From positions 13,383,282 through 13,447,281 of the forward strand of contig OX439039.1 in the NCBI GenBank assembly GCA_949317995.1: a stretch of 64,000 nt of DNA. Reading direction: 5' to 3'. The notes beneath the pieces are model-generated. The model saw only the letters and a program-made list of their open reading frames with translations. It was not told the DNA's origin and did no database searches. This DNA comes from Acholoe squamosa (Eukaryota > Annelida > Polychaeta > Phyllodocida > Polynoidae). Position 1 is the first letter of the stretch. Each line of letters begins with the position of its first letter. Position numbers and translations under genes: made by a program. Below are positions 18,358 through 25,500 of the stretch, piece after piece.

Positions 18358-18963
18358 ATGCCTTTACCTACTTATTACTTTCAAGATGATTTAGGATATT
18401 CAGATATCTTTCTTCAAAAAATCTCTGTATCGTTAGCACGTCAATGGATGACCTTAGGAGTATATCTTGGCATCCCTCATGCTAAACTTGAAAGCATGAA
18501 CAAGACGAAAACTCCAACTGCTATGGGCATAGAGATGCTGAATAAATGGTGGAGAGAAGTTCCTTACTACTTACGAACAGAAGAACTGATGAAAAGTTTA
18601 AAGGAAAACCACAGAATAGACTTGGTGGAATTAACTGAAAATTTCTTCAAAGAAAAAAAACTAGAAGAGTATGACGTGGAATCGACCTCCGTGCAAATGT
18701 ATTTCAGCTTATTGAGTGAAAAAATGTCAAGAGACTGGAAGGACATAGCTACATATCTACATATCACGTCTGACGAAAGAAGAACAATATCGTCCCAGCC
18801 CGAACAAGACATAGCTCAATTAACCTTCAATGTCTTAAAAATGTGGCAAAGATCTAAGTACAGTGCTACTCATCAACTGATGAAAGCAGTATACGACATG
18901 AAAAGAAATGATGTGCTAAACATGATATTCCTTGAATTCGATAAAAGAACAGGAACAAACTGA
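18358..18963 (+). CDS. Tandem death-domain protein
   Basis: A 201-residue intact ORF from ATG 18358 made of two six-helix-sized modules. Module 1 (residues ~18-95) has the death-domain signature: LARQWMTLGVYLGIPHAKL, then AMGIEMLNKWW, then an L-x5-RIDLVEL end. Module 2 (~111-192) repeats it more loosely: KMSRDWKDIATYLHI, then FNVLKMWQ, then LMKAVYDMKRNDVLNMIF. Death domains assemble apoptosis and innate-immune signalling platforms (FADD, MyD88, IRAK, caspase adaptors). A protein consisting only of two such modules, with no enzymatic part, could act as a decoy or adaptor. It was probably captured from a host; codon usage is A-rich like its viral neighbours. Fold assignment is from pattern; target and effect are inference. 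Confidence 0.72.
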   Translation: MPLPTYYFQDDLGYSDIFLQKISVSLARQWMTLGVYLGIPHAKLESMNKTKTPTAMGIEMLNKWWREVPYYLRTEELMKSLKENHRIDLVELTENFFKEKKLEEYDVESTSVQMYFSLLSEKMSRDWKDIATYLHITSDERRTISSQPEQDIAQLTFNVLKMWQRSKYSATHQLMKAVYDMKRNDVLNMIFLEFDKRTGTN

Positions 18964-19103
18964 AAATGAAAAACTGTCTTTACACATGTGACAATCAAAA
19001 TAAAATCATATAAAAAATTATTTCATTTTGTTTGTTTGGTTATTTACTTACTTGAGAATCATAACAATAGGCATCACATCATGTCATATAAAACTGAACG
19101 AAA

Positions 19104-19583
19104 ATGTCTGTTCTAAAATACAGTAAAATAGCAGGTTCCTTCTCTCCTACTAAAGAGGAAAATAACATAGGGATTCAAATGTACAGTTCATATGACAATA
19201 CTGTTCCTAATAATACAGCATGTACAATTACAACAGAAGTTAAACTTGCTATCCCTAAAGGTTATTATGGTATAATTTTACCTCTATGCAAATCAAGAAA
19301 ACATAACTTTGTGTTAATCAACCAAAAAATAATAGACGAAGATTACAGAGGGTATATTACCATTGTTTTATTTAACTTCGGAGAAGAAGACCTAAAAATA
19401 AAAAGTGGTGATGCTGTTGCACGACTTGTTTTACAAAAAATTTATCCTATAAAATTAGAAGAACGTTCTAAGCTTGAAAACACTGAAAAAGGTGAAAAAA
19501 TCTCTCAATTAGCTTACAGCAAAATATATGAAGAAATTTACAATGAAAATCTTAAATATTACAGCAAAGATCGTCTTCAATGA
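19104..19583 (+). CDS. dUTPase-family protein lacking catalytic motifs
   Basis: A 159-residue intact ORF that aligns by eye with the dUTPase encoded just downstream but lacks its active-site chemistry. Motif 1 reads IGIQMYSSYD, losing the conserved Asp. Motif 2 lacks the SG signature (LPLCKSRKHNF). Motif 3 is kept (IIDEDYRG, residues 76-83). Motif 4 has lost its Gln (GDAVAR). The glycine-rich motif 5 is absent. The beta-barrel core pattern persists, so it should still fold and perhaps form a trimer alone or with its neighbour. Catalytically dead dUTPase relatives act as signalling or regulatory proteins in some viruses and phages; here that is a hypothesis. Confidence 0.75.
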   Translation: MSVLKYSKIAGSFSPTKEENNIGIQMYSSYDNTVPNNTACTITTEVKLAIPKGYYGIILPLCKSRKHNFVLINQKIIDEDYRGYITIVLFNFGEEDLKIKSGDAVARLVLQKIYPIKLEERSKLENTEKGEKISQLAYSKIYEEIYNENLKYYSKDRLQ

Positions 19584-19657
19584 ACTAAAACAAAGAAAAC
19601 ATCTCTGTGAATAGCGTTATATTAAACAACAAAACAACTGAAATAACGTTCAGCAAA

Positions 19658-20434
19658 ATGGCGCGTTGTCAAGATTCTTTCTATATTACTCTTGTAAAAG
19701 ACAAACCAAATACACTGTTAGTAACAAAATGTAAAAAATCTGCTTTACTGCCTGCCTCACCTATTCTCCAACCTATTATGCATTATGTTACAGCATCAAC
19801 AAAAGCATTGAAGCCAACCAGATCCACAAAAAAATCTGCAGGGTTTGATTTATATAGTGCTTATGATTATATTATTCCTGCTAAAGAAAAAAAATTGGTA
19901 CAAACTGATATAATACTTTGCATACCTGCAGGATGCTATGGTCGCATAGCACCAAAATCAGGACTTGCTCTTAATCATTTCATCGATGTAGGAGCAGGGG
20001 TAATAGATGAAGACTACAGGGGAAAAATAGGTGTTTTGCTGTTTAATTTTGGAAATGAGGTCTTCGAAATAAAACATGGAGATCAAATAGCTCAAGTAAT
20101 ATTAGAAAAAATTCTCATCCCTGAGCTAGAAGAAGTATGTACACCTGATAAAACCGAAAGAAATGATCAAGGTTTTGGATCAGGCAAAAAGATATCTGCT
20201 TCATTGAAAGAAAAAAACGACTGTGAAGAAAGTGATTCTGGAGAAAGTGACTCGTCTGAAGAATCAGATATAGAACAATCTCATTTAGCTGATGAAACGT
20301 CGTCTGAAGAACAAGAATTTTATTCGGCGGAAGAAGAACCAACCGATGAAAAAGGTTCTCATGAAATGGACCCCTCCGAAAATGAATTAATGTCTTTAGA
20401 GGAATTCTTAAAGTTGATTCTAACAAAGAACTAG
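19658..20434 (+). CDS. dUTPase with long acidic tail
   Basis: A 258-residue protein; ATG 19658 (context aaaATGgcg) is preferred over an upstream in-frame GTG at 19607. It should hydrolyse dUTP to dUMP and pyrophosphate, keeping uracil out of DNA. All five motifs are visible: AGFDLYSAYD (61-70), PKSGLA (99-104), GVIDEDYRG (114-122), GDQIAQ (141-146) and RNDQGFGSGK (168-177). A tail of about 80 residues, rich in Glu, Asp and Ser, follows and ends in a possible short helix (LMSLEEFLKLIL). Such a tail is not part of the usual enzyme and may mediate protein contacts. The gene lies 74 bases after its catalytically degenerate paralogue, consistent with tandem duplication. Confidence 0.9.
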   Translation: MARCQDSFYITLVKDKPNTLLVTKCKKSALLPASPILQPIMHYVTASTKALKPTRSTKKSAGFDLYSAYDYIIPAKEKKLVQTDIILCIPAGCYGRIAPKSGLALNHFIDVGAGVIDEDYRGKIGVLLFNFGNEVFEIKHGDQIAQVILEKILIPELEEVCTPDKTERNDQGFGSGKKISASLKEKNDCEESDSGESDSSEESDIEQSHLADETSSEEQEFYSAEEEPTDEKGSHEMDPSENELMSLEEFLKLILTKN

Positions 20435-20694
20435 GTGACGAACATTTACTATGGTATTGGTTCAATGAATCACATTATTCATGAAGATTCCAATTATGTT
20501 ATTCATTGTTATTGTAACTCATTCTCCGCCTCTCTATTCATAAACGATAAAGGAATAAATTGGATTATCTGTTGGATTGTCTGACTATATGATATGTCTC
20601 AAAAAGAACAATAAAGAAAAAATAAAAATATTATGACTTCTCGTTTCACTTGCAATCTACATTTTCTCAAAAATACAGGTCTTTTCTGGATTCT
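20435..20694. other. 3' flank of viral gene block
   Basis: There is no gene here. An aataaag polyadenylation-like signal occurs near 20610, consistent with the 3' end of the last viral transcript. The sequence stays A/T-rich up to the hairpin repeats. Confidence 0.4.
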
Positions 20695-20842
20695 AAATAT
20701 ATCTATAAACGACCTCTTTTATAGATAAATTAAATATATCTATAAACGACCTCTTTTATAGATAAATTAAATATATCTATAAACGACCTCTTTTATAGAT
20801 AAATTAAATATATCTATAAACGACCTCTTTTATAAATAATCT
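20695..20842. repeat. Four 37-bp tandem hairpin repeats
   Basis: Units start at 20695, 20732, 20769 and 20806, exactly 37 bases apart and nearly identical. Each contains an inverted repeat, atctataaa ... tttatagat, with an eight-base loop that includes cgacctc. The array sits at the right end of the viral element. Iterated short hairpins at an element end can be protein-binding or replication sites; here the function is unknown. Confidence 0.9.
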
Positions 20843-20877
20843 AAAAATAGGAGGTCTTCTCTGGATAATCCAAATAT

Positions 20878-20914
20878 GATGGTCTTTTCTGGATAATATT
20901 CAGAAAAGACCATC
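20878..20914. repeat. Perfect 14-bp hairpin
   Basis: gatggtcttttctg (20878-20891) and cagaaaagaccatc (20901-20914) are exact reverse complements separated by nine bases. The stem follows the 37-bp hairpin array directly and shares its ggtcttttctggataat wording with nearby bases. It may mark the right end of the viral element. Confidence 0.85.
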
Positions 20915-20923
20915 TATTATACT

Positions 20924-20998
20924 ACTTGTGTGTTAGTGAAGGATAATTACACCAGGCCGTAGGCCGAGTGTAATTAGCCTTTGCTAACACACACAAGT
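20924..20998. mobile_element. Palindromic repeat, copy 1
   Basis: A foldback sequence with outer arms acttgtgtgttag and ctaacacacacaagt and inner arms ggataattacac and gtgtaatta around a ggcc-rich centre. The same core recurs at 28687-28760, so it is a dispersed palindromic (MITE-like) family rather than part of one gene. It separates the viral element from the sushi exon at 21194. Confidence 0.75.
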
Positions 20999-21193
20999 TT
21001 CTATAGGATTTGTTTCAAATTATCCATAAATCTTTTTCCTCAGAGCAAACCTATCAAGAGCCCTTAATATTCACACGAGATCCCGTCTGGATAATATCGG
21101 CCGGGTTGGCATAATGCAAGAAGGTTGTCTTGGTGAGTAAAATGGCTATGCATCATCTAAAGCTATAGGTATGTATTAAAATGGTAAACACAC

Positions 21194-21382
21194 CTTCACA
21201 AGTGGATCCATCGGTCCATGTTCCTTCACCTTTGCAGGTAATCTTGAAGCCATTGATGCCATAGTTAGCCCACATTGGTAGATACCGGTCCATACAGGTG
21301 TAAAACACCTCGTCCTGGTAGTTCCAGCTGGACCCTAAACGCTGAGCATTCAGGATATCACCAGGGTCCCCACATGTCACGG
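21194..21382 (-). CDS. Sushi/CCP domain exon of host gene
   Basis: A minus-strand exon of 189 bases bounded by a cccag acceptor and a gaag/gtgtgt donor, in the symmetrical phase typical of one CCP domain. It encodes CGDPGDILNAQRLGS, then FYTCMDRYLPM, then FKITCKGEGTWTDGSTCE, giving the four cysteines and the conserved Trp of a complement-control (sushi) module. Such domains occur in secreted or cell-surface adhesion and complement proteins. Related sushi sequence lies to the right at 30909-31027 on the same strand, so the gene probably spans the BEL element. Confidence 0.72.
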
Positions 21383-21414
21383 CTGGGCATTGAACAAGTA
21401 ATCAATGGATAATT

Positions 21415-21419
21415 CATGA
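21415..21419. other. Left target-site duplication of BEL element
   Basis: catga directly precedes the left LTR and matches catga at 28682-28686 directly after the right LTR. Five bases is typical for BEL/Pao integrases. Confidence 0.85.
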
Positions 21420-22227
21420 TGTGGTGGCCTTGGCCAATGATTGCAGACAAAGTCTTTGTTACAAGTTGACTTGTTGACAGGTTTATTGCTGAAGTAGCCA
21501 CAGGAGGCCTAATCCCCTTTGGTAGACACTTATTTCCTATGGTTGTCACAGTAGCACATAGTAACACACAAATGTCCTCAGGTAATATAACATTTCAGCA
21601 TAGAGTCCATTGAACATAACTGTGTGCAATAACATTCAGTAGTCCAACCTTAGCATGGATATATCCTTCAGGGTAATCTGGTATAATAACCTTCAGGGTA
21701 ATAACCTGTACAAAGAATATTGCCTCCTCTTAGTCCTCAGGTACAAAGTCCAGTATATCAGCAAGGTAGTCCATAGGGTTGATGTGAACAGCACAGATCA
21801 GATGTAGTGATTGAAGAGGGAAGAGAGGGACCTGCTTTTATATGCTATCTAAAGGCTGAGATCAGAGTCTCACATCATCCAGAAGTATGAGGTCAGACTG
21901 ATGTCAGATAGGGAGACAAACAGGTGACTGATGATATCAGCTAAAAGGATGAAGTAAGCACACTGAGTGGTACACATGAGACAAGTATGACATCAGCAGG
22001 CATGAGATCAGCCAGTGGATATGTTCCAAGAATGCTGATGTAGGATTACCACATAATACTAGGTCATTGAAACATACAACCATCAACATACCTTTACTGT
22101 ACTTTGATTATAACCCATTTAGTTATAAACTATGACATTCTCAATGTTACAGATATACACCAGAAAATACAAACTTTATTTTATGACAATCTATACAACC
22201 CTACTGTATTCTTTACCTTACACTACA
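21420..22227 (-). repeat. BEL 3' LTR
   Basis: The 808-bp copy matching 27874-28681. A purine-rich stretch, aaggggccgggaa on the minus strand, lies directly beside it and is the likely polypurine tract. Confidence 0.92.
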
Positions 22228-22536
22228 TTCCCGGCCCCTTAAATGTGAACCTTAGAAGTGAACATTTACAATCCCTTTTAACCTTTACAATTATCAAAAA
22301 ACAAGTTTAACCATACAGAAATGATTACAGTATACAACCTTGTATAACTGATGACATGTTAAACAATATCTTGGGTATGACTATTACCATAGTTACAACA
22401 TAATATGCAATAGCTCATGTATCCTTTTCTTATAGATACAACACAATGGGATTCACACAATGAGCATGGTTACTCTGAATCAAATAAAACATCACATCAG
22501 ATGACCTTTATTCACAAACACAACTCAATGATATGT
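22228..22536 (-). other. BEL 3' untranslated internal region
   Basis: About 310 bases between the pol stop and the 3' LTR, with no ORF. The polypurine tract lies at its LTR-proximal end. Confidence 0.6.
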
Positions 22537-25500
22537 CTATGATGTGACTGACTCAAGCAAACAAAGCTTATCAATAGGTCTGACAAGTACATTTGTAGCA
22601 GTTTTGACCTCTGCAGATCGAACTAGACCATCTTTACCTGGGAAAGCTTTAACAACACGCCCAAGAGGCCAACTATTTCTAGCTAGATTCTCATCCATAA
22701 CTAATACAAGATCATCAGTTTGGATATTTCTCTTTGTGTCTAACCATTTTTGTCTTAGCTGCAGTGTAGGGAGATACTCTTTTACCCATCGTTTCCAGAA
22801 CTGGTCTGCCAGGTACTGTACATGCCTCCACCTACGACTGTACATGTCTTCCTTTCGGAAGGTTCCTGGGGGTGCTCTAAGCCCTACACCTAACTGAAGC
22901 AAGTCATTTGGGGTGAGAGGTTTCAAGTCCTTTGGATCATCTGACACTGGAGTGAGTGGTCTACCATTGACTATGTATTCAACCTCACAGAATACTGTGT
23001 TCAATCTCTCATCATCCAGGACTTGATCTTTTAGTATGGAGTTCAGTACCTTGCATACTGTCCTGATTTGCCTTTCCCAGACTCCACCCATGTGGGATGC
23101 AGCTGGCGGATTGAACTCCCACTTTATCTCTCTGATCAAGAGACTTTCCTGTGTCGTGTGGTCTTGATTCCACCTTTGAATTGACTCCCGCAACTCTTTA
23201 TTTCCTCCAACAAAGTTGGTTCCATTGTCTGACCTGATCTTTTCAGGTTTTCCTCTCCTAGAGATAAACCTGATTAGTGAGTTGATGAAAGAATCACCAT
23301 CCATTGAGCTGAGGATTTCTATATGTATTGCTCTGGTTGTTAAGCAGGTGAAAAGACAGCCATACCTCTTTTCTTGACTACGGCCCCTTTTTACATAAAA
23401 TGGGCCAAAACAGTCCACACCAGTGTAGGTGAAGGGAGGCTTGTGAGGTGTGACTCTGTCTGTTGGCAAGTCTGCCATCTTTTGAACTCCTAACTGTCCT
23501 CTCAGTTTCTTGCATATGATACATTTCTGCAATACCTTATTCACTAAGGGACGTCCTTGTGGTACAAGGCAACGTCTCACTTTGAACTCTTCAAGATGTG
23601 GCAGTTCTTCCAACCACCTTTTCCACTTCTTTACATTGTCAGGCTCCAGCTCATCATCCCAACTTTTATCTCTCTTGCATTCATCTTGAAATATCTTCTT
23701 TGCTTGGAGAATGAATGGGCATACAAAACCTAAAGGGTCATACACAGAACTGACCACTCTGAGAAGCCCTCTTCGGGTGAATATCACTTCTTTTTCCTTG
23801 ATTTTAATGCCAAATACATCTTCATGAGTGTCCCATTGAACACCTAGTGCCCTTTCCACTGGAAGTGCCTCTGAGTCCAGATCAAGATCTTTGACCTCCT
23901 TTGCTCTGTCCTCAGGGGAAACAGATTCTATGACCTCTTTGTTGTTAGAGATCCATTTGGTCAGCCGGAAACCTCCAAGGCTTAAAAGCTGACAAAGTTC
24001 ATCCAGCAATCTCTTTGCTTGATTTACTGTTGATACTGATTTGAGACAGTCATCAGCATAGAAGTTCTCCATTACAGTCTTGACAGTCTCTTCATCAAAC
24101 TCAGTCTTGTGGTCCTCAGCTGTGTGCTTAAGAGCAAAGCTTGCACAGCTAGGGCTCCATACTCCACCAAACAAGTGTACTGCCATTCTGTATGTCTCTG
24201 GGGGAAGATCAGGGTTGCCATCTTTCCACCACAGGAACCTTAGTACATCTCTGTGTTGTGGAGACACACGTACTTGATGAAACATGGCTTCTATGTCACC
24301 CATTATTGCTATGTGGTCTTCCCTGAATCTTAGCAACACTCCAATCAATTTGTTTGTCATATCAGGGCCTTGCAGCACTTGCTTGTTTAGTGATGTGCCA
24401 CAATATTCTGCTGCACAATCAAAGACAATCCGAAGCTTGCCTGGCTTATTTGGACTTGTGACAGAATGGTGAGGAATGTACCACTTGACACTGCTGTCAT
24501 CTTCATTTTCCTGGACAGGTTCTGCATATCCTTTCTGAACTAAATCCTCTATACCTTCCTTGTAAAGCTTATGAAGATTGGCATCCTTGGACAATCTTCT
24601 GCCAAGACTCTGTAAGCGTTTCTCTGCCATTTTCTTATTGTCTTGCAGATCTGGTGGTGTGACCTTAAAGGGTATGTCCATCTCATAATGGTTATCTTTT
24701 AGTTTGATGGACCCATTCCAGACATCCAGAACCCTTTTGTCATCTTGAGACATCTGTGGGAGGCTTCCAGCCAAAGTTTGAGCCACATCCAATTTCCAGA
24801 ACTGCTCAACTTGTGCTTCCAGACTTATATCTGGTCCCTGGTCAGCTTGAATGAAATTGCAAAGAGCAGATCCATCTTGGTTCTCACCTTGTAGAGGACC
24901 ATTGAGTGTCCAGCCTAGAATTGTTCTAGTGGCATAGGGTTCATTTTCCCTTCCTCTCCTCAATTCAAGGGGGATTAGAGCATCTGGGACATCCTGACCA
25001 ATAAGAAGAGTGACATCAGACTTCTCTTTATGGAATACTGTCAGATCCTTAAGATGATCCCATTTCTTTACATCTCCTGAAGATGGTATACTATCCCTTA
25101 GCTTTGGGAACCTTGTCAGGGCATAGACTCGTGGTAGTTGAACTACTCTTCTTTTCTTCTTTGGCCCTGTAGTTGCTGTGACTTCAAGAGAGATTTCAAG
25201 GCTATCCATATCTTTACCCTCACCAAGAGTTTCTAATGACAGGGAGGTCTTTTCTCCCTTTACTTCAAGTTGCTTTACCAAGTCCTTTGAACAGAAGGTT
25301 TTGTTGCTTCCTGGATCAAGCAGGGCATGGGTACGTATGTAGTTGCTCTGTCCCTTTCCTCTGACATACACTGAAACTATAGGTAGGGCGACCTTTGAGC
25401 TTACAATATCTGATTGCCCACAGGCATAACTTTTGGCTTCTACCTGCTTGTCTTGAGACTTCTGATCTTCCTTTTGTTCCTCATCCTTTGAGGACTCTGA

